A stretch of DNA of 64,000 nt. Source: Sphingomonadaceae bacterium 3R27C6 (GTDB lineage: Bacteria; Pseudomonadota; Alphaproteobacteria; Sphingomonadales; Sphingomonadaceae). The stretch is taken from assembly GCA_005503215.1 (NCBI GenBank), contig SCNS01000006.1, positions 146,131 to 210,130 on the forward strand, in the 5' to 3' direction. Position numbers and translations under genes: made by a program. The notes under the pieces were generated by a model. It made no database searches and was not told where the DNA came from. It saw only the letters and a program-made list of their open reading frames with translations. The stretch's first letter is position 1. Every line of letters begins with the position of its first letter. Positions 8,298 through 16,680 of the stretch are shown here, in pieces.

Positions 8298-10604
8298 TCA
8301 GAAGAAGCGCTTGCTGAGCGTCACCCGCACATTCCGCGGCTCGTCCACCGGTATATAGGAGAGGGCGCTGGTGATGTTGTAATTGAGCCGATTGAAGAGG
8401 TTGCGGACCCCGACGTTTACCGAGAAGCCATCGAACGTGAGGAAGCCGTTCACGTCGACCTGCCGCGCGGAAGGGACGTAGTAGGTGCCAAGAAAGTCTG
8501 CTGAAGAACTGGATCGGCCGTACAGGCCGGCACTGATGCCGCCAGAAAGCGTTGGGGTCAGCTTTGCGCTATAGCTTGAGTAGATGCTGTAGATGTCTCT
8601 CGGCGCGCGCGCGACGACAAGAGCGCCAGGGGCCTTCTCCGTATATTCCGACTTTGCGCGGGTCAGCGAGGCTACCATCGTCCAGCCGGGCAGGATGGTC
8701 CCAGTCAGGTTGAGATCGATCCCACGGCTACGCTGACCAGGCCCTGCGATCTGAAACCCCGGATGATCCGGATCTGTAAACAGGACGTTTGCTTGCGTGA
8801 GGTCGAAATAGGATGCGGTCAGAACCGCTCGGCGCTGAAACAAATCGATTTTGACGCCCGCTTCCTTGTTCCGCGACTCAATATTAGGCAGTGGCGACCC
8901 GTCGAAAGCGGTCGAAGTGATCGGTGAGTTGCCTTCAACATAATTAGCAAAAACAGAGAAATTCGGCGTTAAATCCAATATCGCGCCGAAACTTGGCACG
9001 CCCGCCTTATTATTGATCGTCGATGAAAAGAAATCGCTTGAGTAATCCTGTTTATACCAATTTTGTCTAAACGAGCCGAGCAATTTCAGCTTCCAAACCT
9101 CGACCAGCATCTGTCCGTAGGCCCCGTATTGCCGCGTGCCAAGAGTGAACGACGACACGCTCGCTTCAGGCCGCGGTGTAGAGAGCATTGGGATGGCTTC
9201 AAAGTCATATCTCTCGGTTACCGATGTGCTGCTCGACAAGGGAGCAAAGTTTCCATCACTGTAGTTGAATCCGGCATTCACCTTCACATGCACGCCACCG
9301 ACATGGCCTTGCATTCTTGCGAACACGTCCAAGGCGTTTGATTTTCCGGTCTGTGCCGATCCGCGAACCGACACTTGCGCCAGATTGGTTCGGGAGCTGA
9401 CCGTGATTGGATAGAGATCAAGATCGAGTCTCGTCTTTTCTTTCATTCCTCGCGCTACGATCGAGAACCCATCGGAAAACTTATGCGATGCATCGAAATA
9501 ATAACGCGTATTAACGACGCGCACCTGCTGGTCGGACGAATAGATGGGAGAATATGGATCGGTGTTGAACAGCTCGCCGGTCAGACGATTATACGCTCGG
9601 AACGGCGTAATTCCGGATATAGAATTGACCGCCGAAAGACCGAACAGAATATCGGTACGTCCATCCTTGTAGCGGATCGTGGGGGCAAACAAGGCGCCCT
9701 TGTTGCCAGCATAGCCGCCATAGTTGCGGTCCGCCCGTTCACCCGATGCTACGATGCGCGCCGACAGTTTCCCATTTTCGGTTAGCGCGGTATTGGCGTC
9801 GAGCGATCCGCGCACGAGGCCGTAAGACCCAGTATCGAAGGTGCCGATCAGGAATGGGTCGGCGCTTGGCCGCTTGGTGACGACGTTCACGTTGCCGCCG
9901 AGATTTTCAAAGCCCGAAAGGATCGCGTCAGGCCCCTTGAGGACCTCCACCCGTTCGACGTTAGCAATAGGTTGGGACGAACCGGCGGCGACGCCGTAGC
10001 TGGACGCTCCTGATAGTCCATTGACCAGGCCAGCGGCGCTGAACCCGCGCACAAAATATGAGGAGCCGCTGGATGTGGAAGGTCCAGACGATACGATACC
10101 GCCCGCATTGCGCAACGCCTCGTTGATCGTCAAAGCCTGTTGATCGGCTATCAACTTGGCCGAGATGACCTGATTGTTACGCGCCTGCTCGCGCAGCGAC
10201 GCGCCGTTCCGATCCGACGTCGAGGCCTGATCCACCAGCACGCGGGTTTCGGCCTCGTCACGGCGCGCAACGACTAGGATGTCGTTTGAAATCATAATGG
10301 CACCGGATGGATCGATGATCATCGTCAGGCCAGCATGCTCGATCGCCTGAGCGATAGCGGCCCGAGCATTCTTGGCGTTGATAACTGGCTCAGAGACTTT
10401 GCCGCGGACCGCGTCTGGATCGAAAAGTACCCTGCTGCCGCTTTGCTCCCCAATTTGACGAAGCGCGGCCTCCAGGTCCATTGAAGGAACCGTGATACTT
10501 TGGCGGGCCTGCGCCAGAGTAGGTGTCGGTGCCGTTAGGGCGGACACTGAAACGGCGCCGAGAATTGCGATACGAAGAATCTGAGTAGAGTGCGTAGAGA
10601 TCAT
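8298..10604 (-). CDS. TonB-dependent receptor with STN domain
   Basis: A 768-aa outer-membrane receptor and first gene of the peptide operon. The chosen ATG follows a GGGGA ribosome site and gives a signal peptide ending about residue 33 (TPTLAQA); an in-frame start lies 24 bases upstream. Residues of roughly 35-105 form a secretin/TonB short N-terminal (STN) domain, followed by ILVVARR, the plug (VERVEVLKGPDAILSG, GGNVNVVTKRP) and a beta-barrel ending in aromatic RFF. STN domains normally contact a FecR anti-sigma factor, but none is encoded nearby. Its sequence type is that of siderophore-like receptors, yet the downstream genes are peptide enzymes. The ligand is unknown; a metal-binding peptide would fit both observations. 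Confidence 0.92.
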   Translation of the reverse strand: MISTHSTQILRIAILGAVSVSALTAPTPTLAQARQSITVPSMDLEAALRQIGEQSGSRVLFDPDAVRGKVSEPVINAKNARAAIAQAIEHAGLTMIIDPSGAIMISNDILVVARRDEAETRVLVDQASTSDRNGASLREQARNNQVISAKLIADQQALTINEALRNAGGIVSSGPSTSSGSSYFVRGFSAAGLVNGLSGASSYGVAAGSSQPIANVERVEVLKGPDAILSGFENLGGNVNVVTKRPSADPFLIGTFDTGSYGLVRGSLDANTALTENGKLSARIVASGERADRNYGGYAGNKGALFAPTIRYKDGRTDILFGLSAVNSISGITPFRAYNRLTGELFNTDPYSPIYSSDQQVRVVNTRYYFDASHKFSDGFSIVARGMKEKTRLDLDLYPITVSSRTNLAQVSVRGSAQTGKSNALDVFARMQGHVGGVHVKVNAGFNYSDGNFAPLSSSTSVTERYDFEAIPMLSTPRPEASVSSFTLGTRQYGAYGQMLVEVWKLKLLGSFRQNWYKQDYSSDFFSSTINNKAGVPSFGAILDLTPNFSVFANYVEGNSPITSTAFDGSPLPNIESRNKEAGVKIDLFQRRAVLTASYFDLTQANVLFTDPDHPGFQIAGPGQRSRGIDLNLTGTILPGWTMVASLTRAKSEYTEKAPGALVVARAPRDIYSIYSSYSAKLTPTLSGGISAGLYGRSSSSADFLGTYYVPSARQVDVNGFLTFDGFSVNVGVRNLFNRLNYNITSALSYIPVDEPRNVRVTLSKRFF

Positions 10605-10643
10605 AATACTATCCCCGAATATTCCCATACGTATTCGATCAGA

Positions 10644-10658
10644 CTATTCTTAGAATAG
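10644..10658. promoter_or_regulatory. Putative LysR-type operator before the TonB receptor
   Basis: The sequence CTATTCTTAGAATAG is a perfect dyad with 7-base arms around one central base, and it contains the T-N11-A spacing typical of LysR-type regulator boxes. It lies 40 bases upstream of the receptor start, in the 259-base gap between the receptor and the upstream LysR gene. A second hairpin, GGGAGT-AAAA-ACTCCC, lies at about 10690-10705 in the same gap. Binding by the neighbouring LysR protein is inferred. Confidence 0.5.
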
Positions 10659-10863
10659 CCAGAAGATTTACGTATCCCTAGTATAGGTGGGAGTAAAAAC
10701 TCCCGATCGAGGCATTTGACCTTCCCGTTTTCGAGATTGGACTTGCCAGTGCATCCTGCGAACGGCTAGTAATGTGAAAATAACACGGTGTTTGACGAAT
10801 AATCACGTTATTAGCTGGTGCGAAGGATGGGTTACAATTTGGCTACAGGCAAATCGAAAGTGT

Positions 10864-11820
10864 TCATAGGGGTATGACGGGTGCGTATGGGGCTGCAGCT
10901 TCTTCCAACAGCTCCGTAAGCCAAGCAAGCATCGGATCATGTCGACGAGAGGCCGACCATTGCAGAACTATGGGGACACGCTGTGCCGCAAAGGGCGCAG
11001 CCGACACCGCAAGCGGCATCATCGACGCATAGGCTTGAAACAGCCACGAACTTCCTGTCGCGATCAGATCGCTCTCCAAGATAAACCAAGGGATCGCCGC
11101 TTGGCTCGTAACCCGCATTCCGATATTACGCGCCGCGAGCATATTTTCGCCTCCGGGATCGGACGGGACTGCGGCTGTTTGATCCGATAGGGCAACGATG
11201 TGGTCCGCAGCAGCATAAGTCGCTGGAGATATCGAGCCATTTTTGTCCAGAGCAGGATGGTCTGCACGAACCATGCAGGCTAGCGTCTCAACGAGTAGCG
11301 GTTTCGTCTCAAGCGATGCCTTTGCGGCAAACGCTGGGAGCAGTAACACATCCGCGCCCATCTCCAGTGACCGTTCGGGGGCCAAGATATCCAGCGGTAG
11401 AATGCTCAACGATAAGCCGGGTGCTTCCAGCGATACCCTGCGTTGGAACCTTGTGAGAAGCAAGAATTCGATCGCTTCCGAGGCCGCGATAGTGATCGAT
11501 CGGGTGCTGTTCGATGGGTCGAAATCTAGGCTGAAATTGAACGCCCCTTCAAGTTCTCCCATCAGTCTCCGGATCTCTGGTCTAAGCGCTGATCCCAGCG
11601 TGGTAAGAACCTGGACACCGCTGGCGTGCTCTACAAGCTCGTCGTTGAAATGTGCACGTAAGCGTCTGAGAGCATGACTCATTGCCGACTGGCTCAGGCA
11701 TACGCGCCGGCCTGCTTCTGTTAGGGATGGTGCGTTTAGGATCGCATCGAGAGGGTAAAGTAGATTGAGATTGAGGCGACGAACAGGAGACCATTTTTCT
11801 TCATTTGCTGTTGAGACCAT
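10864..11820 (-). CDS. LysR-type regulator (NodD-like)
   Basis: A 318-aa LysR-family regulator. The N-terminal winged helix includes LYPLDAILNAPSLTEAGRRV and LSQSAMSHALRRLR, in the style of NodD/SyrM regulators, followed by a periplasmic-binding-like effector domain. The ATG at 11820 is preceded by GGAAGG at good spacing; an in-frame GTG 24 bases upstream is an alternative. It lies directly upstream of the TonB-led operon in the same orientation, and a T-N11-A dyad sits between them, so it is the obvious candidate regulator. The inducer is unknown. A 251-bp inverted-repeat element ends 83 bases upstream of its start and may carry or disrupt its promoter. Confidence 0.9.
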   Translation of the reverse strand: MVSTANEEKWSPVRRLNLNLLYPLDAILNAPSLTEAGRRVCLSQSAMSHALRRLRAHFNDELVEHASGVQVLTTLGSALRPEIRRLMGELEGAFNFSLDFDPSNSTRSITIAASEAIEFLLLTRFQRRVSLEAPGLSLSILPLDILAPERSLEMGADVLLLPAFAAKASLETKPLLVETLACMVRADHPALDKNGSISPATYAAADHIVALSDQTAAVPSDPGGENMLAARNIGMRVTSQAAIPWFILESDLIATGSSWLFQAYASMMPLAVSAAPFAAQRVPIVLQWSASRRHDPMLAWLTELLEEAAAPYAPVIPL

Positions 11821-11903
11821 CCCCTTTTCCTTCCGATAGCGCACAGGACATCGGCCGTGCTGCCACAGACGAGTATAACCCTATCAATGGAATGGCTAGG
11901 GTC

Positions 11904-12154
11904 AGGACCTATTAATTCCACGTTCGAGACTTCGAGATAGCCATGATATCGGGGCTGCGCGGATGCAGCGGTAGCATCGCTACCCGTAAGGCCGCGCAGG
12001 CCTGAGACGAAGCCACTTGATCGTTGCTGTGAGCTTGGACCGGTTTTCTCGGAGCAGCATCGAAAAGTCTTGAAAGATCGACATCTTCCTTCGCCTTTAC
12101 TCCTCGCACTGCGTAAAAACGCTGCAAACTTCGAACGTGGAATTAATAGATCCT
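11904..12154. repeat. MITE-like element with 24-bp inverted ends
   Basis: Bases 11904-11927 and 12131-12154 form inverted repeats of 24 bases with a single mismatch (core CTATTAATTCCACGTTCGA). They enclose about 200 bases with no convincing gene; a 71-codon reading frame inside resembles nothing I know. CTAGG occurs next to both ends and might be part of a target duplication. The structure fits a non-autonomous element or an insertion sequence that has lost its transposase. Confidence 0.65.
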
Positions 12155-12316
12155 AGGCTCCTGCGTTTCGGGTGGTAACTACTTAGAGGTCGTCTCCGGT
12201 CCACGCTTCTGGTGCGTCCTGCCAATCGATCACGCGTGTTGGCATCGCCGTCAGCACAGAAGCCACGGGTCGCCCATGCTTGTATGATGCCATCGTGGCT
12301 GTGCCGACAGTCGGGT

Positions 12317-12472
12317 CTGGTGACACGCCTCGAAGAGGAGACTCGGATCGGCAAGGGCGGGACCCTGGCGGCGCAGCTATCGCGGCTCGACCGGGTGGTG
12401 CTCGACGAGCTTGGATATCTGCCGTTCGCACGCTCGGGAGGGCAGTTGCCGTTCCACCTCATCAGCAAGCTT
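12317..12472 (+). pseudogene. istB fragment (IS21-family ATPase)
   Basis: Fifty-two in-frame residues including LSRLDRVVLDELGYLPFARS and GGQLPFHLISKL match the middle of IS21-family IstB helper proteins, around the Walker B region. The Walker A part upstream and the C-terminal half (usually YERTSVIVTTNL) are absent, because the frame diverges after SKL. It is therefore a remnant. No istA and no intact IS21 ends are visible nearby. Confidence 0.8.
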
Positions 12473-12737
12473 CTGTGGTTGCCGCCCATAATGCAAGAAG
12501 TTTCCGATTGAATGCGCCGTGATCGAGTGCGGTCTTCTGTAAGGCCTGATGATGCGACCTCTTCAGGAGCCGCGGGCCAGTATGGTGATCACCGGATCAG
12601 GTCCAAATCTTTATGTCGAGCTTCTTGCTCAGAGCTTGCTACTGGTTTTCCTGATCCAGATCTTGTCGATCATTTCGCCCATTCAGGTCATCGCCTTCTT
12701 ACACTCCCGTCTTACCGGACCGTCGCGAGGTTGGGCG
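12473..12737. other. Non-coding stretch between IS remnants
   Basis: No supported gene was seen between the istB fragment and the IS110 remnant. The wider gene-free stretch from the LysR start (11821) to the TetR stop (13104) is accounted for only by the inverted-repeat element and the two transposase fragments. Confidence 0.5.
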
Positions 12738-13009
12738 TCATGCCACCTGCGTGAGAGGATCCCTGAAATCTACGCCCTTCATAAGCATCGCCCAGATCGC
12801 TCGCGCCATCTTGTTCGCCAGCGCTATCGCCACCAGGATCCTGGGTTTGCAACCCGCATACGCGCCAACCACGATCCCTCCAGCACGCCCCTCCATCGCG
12901 GGAGCGAAGGCCTTGATCGCCATAGCGGTTAATGGCCCTACGCCGGGCATCGTCTGTAACCGCCGTGCCCGGTCGGTCTGTTCTGCGAGTTTACCGATCG
13001 TCTCAGTCT
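12738..13009 (-). pseudogene. IS110-family transposase remnant
   Basis: The frame reads AEQTDRARRLQTMPGVGPLT and then jumps to ILVAIALANKMARAIWAML, ending FRDP near the stop. These are two conserved blocks of IS110/IS1111-type transposases that are normally about 80-100 residues apart. The intervening part, with the FAAWLGL-type motif and catalytic serine region, is deleted in frame. A TAG stop bounds the remnant on its N-terminal side, so the N-terminal DEDD domain is also gone. Confidence 0.8.
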
Positions 13010-13104
13010 ACCTTAATCCGGGCGGTCACGCGATCGCGGCCAACGCGAGGAAGCGGCGTCATCAACTCGTTTCGTCAGAACCGGTGCGAACGGATCGTTG
13101 CGGT

Positions 13105-13674
13105 TCAGGACGCCCTGCACCGGTTGATGATGGAGAAGATCTTGCGGCCAGCCTCGTCGGCCTGTCCGCCGCCGAATTCGCCGTCTTTCGCCAGATTGTG
13201 GTAGACCGACTTGACGAATATGACGAGCATGTCGCGATCGACACTCGCATCGAGATCGACCTCTTTGATCGTGTCGGATATCAGGGAGTAAAAGGCCTCC
13301 CGCTGCGCGTGCAGCTCATTCTTCATGCCGTCCGGCATGTCCTCATAGTCGATCATGATATTGAAGGCCGTCGTGCTCGAATCCAGCGAGGCGGTCGCCA
13401 GAGCGATGCAAAGCGCCTCCAGCCGGTCCCAGGGGCGATCGAACTTCGCAACTGCGTCACGTAGCCGCCGGCCGTCGCGCGCGAGGACGAGGCCGTGGAC
13501 CTCGAGAAAGAGCGTCTCCTTCGATCGAATGTGATGATAAAGCGAGCCGGCGAGGATGCCGACCTTGTCTGCGACATCCCTGATCGAGGTTGCCTTATAA
13601 CCCCTCGATGAAAACAGATCGGCAGCCACGTGAAGGATTTCTTCACGGCGTTCGTTATTGTCGGATTCGTGCAT
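13105..13674 (-). CDS. TetR/AcrR-family regulator
   Basis: A 189-aa regulator with a typical TetR N-terminal HTH: EEILHVAADLFSSRGYKATS followed by VADKVGILAGSLYHHIRSKE. The C-terminal domain is helical and unassigned. It lies 34 bases downstream of an acyl-CoA ligase gene in the same direction, so the two are probably co-transcribed. TetR proteins beside acyl-CoA ligases often respond to acyl-CoA esters, as FadR/PsrA-like proteins do, which would make a ligase product a reasonable inducer for the region. This is inference from neighbourhood. Confidence 0.9.
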   Translation of the reverse strand: MHESDNNERREEILHVAADLFSSRGYKATSIRDVADKVGILAGSLYHHIRSKETLFLEVHGLVLARDGRRLRDAVAKFDRPWDRLEALCIALATASLDSSTTAFNIMIDYEDMPDGMKNELHAQREAFYSLISDTIKEVDLDASVDRDMLVIFVKSVYHNLAKDGEFGGGQADEAGRKIFSIINRCRAS

Positions 13675-13708
13675 TCAGGTTGCTCTGAAAAAGCTGATTT
13701 GCAGGTGG

Positions 13709-15232
13709 CTAGTCATTGAAAGAGCCTCTTTTCATTTTTCCCGTGCTCGTGCGGGGGAGGTCTTCCACGAATTCGATCAGCCTAGGGAGCTTATACTGGG
13801 CGAGACGCTCACGGCAGTGGAGCATGATCTCGCCTTCGTCACACCTCGCGCCCTGTTTTCTGACGATATAAGCCTTGGCCAATTCACCTTTCTGGGGATC
13901 GAAGACGCTGCCTACCGCTACCATCGCAACCCCGGGATGTTCAGCAACGGCACGCTCCACCTCCGAAGGGTAGACGTTATATCCAGCCGTGATGATCATC
14001 TCCTTCTTCCGGTCGACGATATAGTAATAGCCATCCTCATCCTTGTACCCGACATCGCCGGTCCGGAGCCATCCGTCTGGTCCGAGTATCTCGTTCGTTG
14101 CTTCGGGAAGCGCCCAATAGGACTCCATCACGATCGGACCGCGAAACATCAATTCTCCAAGTTCACCGTCCGGAACGGACTGGGAGGGATTCTCGAGCGA
14201 AGCGATCCGACACTCCATGAAAGGCATGGGAACGCCGATCGACCCGAGCTTGGGCGGGCCATAAGCGGGGTGCGTGGTTCCAAGGCCTCCGATTTCCGTC
14301 ATCCCCCAAATTTCGATAAGCCTGCAGCCAAGGCGGCGCTCGACCTCTTCCATCTTGCCAACGGCCATGGTCTGTCCCCCGACCGTGCACCTTGAAAGGC
14401 TCGAGAGTTCGAACTGTTCCGGCAGCTCGCTGTCCATCAGATAATGATACATGGTCGGCACGCCCTCGAAGAGCGTTGCCTTATGCTCTTCTATCGCAGC
14501 AAGCGTACGTCGGACGTCGAACCGATCCATCAGGACGAGCTTCGCTCCGGTCAGGAAGCAGCCATTCATGATGATGCTGCCGTACACATGGGCGCACGGG
14601 ACAGCCATGACTGTGATGTCCTGTGCCGTGCGTACATGCATCGTCGCCGTCACCTGTGCGTTCAACAGTACCGCCCGGTCGGTGAGGACGGCGCCTTTCG
14701 GCTGGCCCGTTGTACCTGACGTGTACATGATCGTCGAAATATCGTCGGGTTGCCGGTCGCCGTTCGGGGAGATGAAGGCACCCACCGGTCGTCCAAGAAA
14801 GACATCGAGCGATGAATCGCCCGAAGATCCGTCACCGAACGACAGGATTTTAGTGCTCGAACCAGCGAGGAGGCTGGCGATCTGACCGTAACGATCAGCA
14901 CTCACGATCGCGCCGGCTGCCTGGCAATTGTCGGCGATGAAACGTATCTCTTCGGGAACAAGGAGATAATCGGACGGAACGATGACCGCGCCGATGCGGG
15001 CGATCGCATAATAGCAGACGATCCACCGCCATCCGTTCGGGAGGTGTAGAAGAATATGATCGCCGCGACCGAAGCCCAGTTTGTCGAGTCCAAAAGCAAG
15101 GGCATTGACCTGGTCGTTCACCTGCTCGAACGTCAGTTCGACATCTTCCGATACAACGGCTGTCTTCGTCCCGAACTTCGTTGCGGCGTAGCTGCTGAGC
15201 GAGGCCAAGGATTCCGGCGTGTGTGACGTCAT
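13709..15232 (-). CDS. Acyl-CoA ligase (AMP-forming), first copy
   Basis: A 507-aa member of the ANL superfamily. It has the P-loop TSGTTGQPKGA, the adenine-binding motif IWGMTEIGGLGTT, the hinge region DRKKEMIITAGYNVYPSE and the C-terminal catalytic lysine in RTSTGKMKRG. Such enzymes activate a carboxylic acid as acyl-AMP and transfer it to CoA in the cytosol. It shares distinctive blocks (GVPTMY, VGGQTM, GMTEIGGLGTT) with the ligase at 29806, so the two are paralogues within one locus. The acid is not evident from sequence and could be a fatty, aryl or small branched acid. TetR follows downstream; LysR lies 73 bases upstream in the same direction. Confidence 0.92.
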   Translation of the reverse strand: MTSHTPESLASLSSYAATKFGTKTAVVSEDVELTFEQVNDQVNALAFGLDKLGFGRGDHILLHLPNGWRWIVCYYAIARIGAVIVPSDYLLVPEEIRFIADNCQAAGAIVSADRYGQIASLLAGSSTKILSFGDGSSGDSSLDVFLGRPVGAFISPNGDRQPDDISTIMYTSGTTGQPKGAVLTDRAVLLNAQVTATMHVRTAQDITVMAVPCAHVYGSIIMNGCFLTGAKLVLMDRFDVRRTLAAIEEHKATLFEGVPTMYHYLMDSELPEQFELSSLSRCTVGGQTMAVGKMEEVERRLGCRLIEIWGMTEIGGLGTTHPAYGPPKLGSIGVPMPFMECRIASLENPSQSVPDGELGELMFRGPIVMESYWALPEATNEILGPDGWLRTGDVGYKDEDGYYYIVDRKKEMIITAGYNVYPSEVERAVAEHPGVAMVAVGSVFDPQKGELAKAYIVRKQGARCDEGEIMLHCRERLAQYKLPRLIEFVEDLPRTSTGKMKRGSFND

Positions 15233-15305
15233 TGTTTAACCTCTAAGCCTGCCGATGACGGGCCGCACGGGCTGTCATCTTCGGCTATTCCTTGTTTCCC
15301 CGAGA

Positions 15306-16328
15306 TTAGCGTACGCTCATCGCCGCACGGACGGAATGTCCGAAAGAGGTCGGGCGAATAATTTCGAGGGCCCGCTGCTGGCTCAAAGTCATTTCGGTGG
15401 TCAGCCACGCAGCGAAACGGCGCGCCGGCGAGCAGGCATTGCCAGGCCGGTTCGCGAGAATGCGATAGCTGGCCCCGGTGATGGGAGCGAAGTCGGTAGC
15501 TGCGATCAATTCCCCGCGCTCGAGCATCCGGTTCACCAGCACGGCCCGTCCGATGGCAATCCCATGGCCACTCATGGCTGCGTGATAGGCGAGGACGGCA
15601 AGATTGAAGTGACGATTGCTCGTCGCACGGCCGTTCCAGTCCGGATTGACACTGGTCCACGCATCCCATTCGAAATCGCGCGGCCCACCGACCCACGGCA
15701 CATCGTCATGCAGGCGGGTGATGACTGCGCGTGGGCCACTTTCCAATATGTCTTCGCGATAGGCGGGCGAACATACGGGCATGATCATTTCCTGGACCTT
15801 GCCGAGCTCGCTGAGCCCTTTGATAGGCTCCTGCTGGTAATCGATGATGATATCGATTTCCTCATCTTCCATCCGTTCGAGGGACGTCGGCACGAGTTCT
15901 GCGCGGACGCTGAGCTCGATGTCGGGATACTCCTCGTAGAAGGCATCAAGATGGGGCATCAGCCATTCGGTGGCGAGCGAGGGCAGGCAGCTGACAACGA
16001 GCGTTCGGCGCTGGGCCCTGTCGAACCGACTCAGGGCGTCGATCATCGTTACGGCGATGCTGTTCATGGCCTCAAGCAGGGACTCGCCGGCCATGGTCAA
16101 AGCAACTCCGCCATATTGGCGCCGGAACAAGGGGGTACCAAGGCGTCCTTCCAGACGCTGGACGCGCTGACTGACGGCGCCTTGAGTCACGCCAAGGCGT
16201 TTTGCCGCGGCCGTTATCGAACCCAGGCGAGCGGCCGAACGAAAGATCCACAAATCCGATAGGGTTTGTGGGTCAACGCGGACCATTTCATCCTGAATCG
16301 GGGCGACATTGGTCATGCTGATTGCCAT
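15306..16328 (-). CDS. LysR-type regulator of the peptidase cluster
   Basis: A 340-aa LysR-family regulator. The HTH spans LWIFRSAARLGSITAAAKRL and GVTQGAVSQRVQRLEGRLG, of the GcvA-like group, and the effector domain follows. I chose the ATG at 16328 over a GTG one codon upstream; another ATG lies at 16316. It is divergent from the M28 peptidase gene, and the intervening 352 bases contain a perfect T-N11-A dyad 46 bases from its start. It is therefore likely both autoregulated and the regulator of the rightward peptide-degradation genes. The ligase and TetR genes follow in the same direction and may share its transcript. Confidence 0.9.
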   Translation of the reverse strand: MAISMTNVAPIQDEMVRVDPQTLSDLWIFRSAARLGSITAAAKRLGVTQGAVSQRVQRLEGRLGTPLFRRQYGGVALTMAGESLLEAMNSIAVTMIDALSRFDRAQRRTLVVSCLPSLATEWLMPHLDAFYEEYPDIELSVRAELVPTSLERMEDEEIDIIIDYQQEPIKGLSELGKVQEMIMPVCSPAYREDILESGPRAVITRLHDDVPWVGGPRDFEWDAWTSVNPDWNGRATSNRHFNLAVLAYHAAMSGHGIAIGRAVLVNRMLERGELIAATDFAPITGASYRILANRPGNACSPARRFAAWLTTEMTLSQQRALEIIRPTSFGHSVRAAMSVR

Positions 16329-16373
16329 CACCGCAGCATAAGAGATTATAAAACAGCGTTTATTTGTTTGATT

Positions 16374-16388
16374 TTGTTAGCCTAACAA
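16374..16388. promoter_or_regulatory. Perfect LysR-type dyad (T-N11-A)
   Basis: TTGTTAGCCTAACAA has 7-base perfect arms around one central C and contains TGTTAGCCTAACA, a T-N11-A LysR box. It lies in an AT-rich patch of the 352-base divergent gap between lysR and the M28 peptidase. A weaker inverted repeat, ATAAA-N6-TTTAT, is 11 bases away at 16348-16363. The rest of the gap (about 16390-16680) shows no gene. Confidence 0.55.
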
Positions 16389-16680
16389 GTGTTTGTTATT
16401 TGTCAAGTCCGGGTCGGCGCGTGGAATGGGAGCGCGGTGGCCGTGCCCCGCTCCATCGGCTCTCAGCTAATGGCACCAATAGATTTGACAGGGTTTCCCG
16501 CGCTGCGGACGCTGATCACAAGCAGGGATAAGTCGTGGCGCCCGCCCGGGATGACGACCGGCGGGCGCAACACTTCCGAACGGACTGTCGTGTGTACGCC
16601 AAGCGATCGACCTGAATGGTCCACTCGGCGGTCAGCGTTTGATGCGGCAGTTCTGGCGTGCGATTTGAGGGGCATACTGC

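Noticed and set aside
11912..12127. A 71-codon minus-strand frame inside the inverted-repeat element
   Set aside because: It resembles no transposase I know and has no ribosome site; it is kept only as part of the element.
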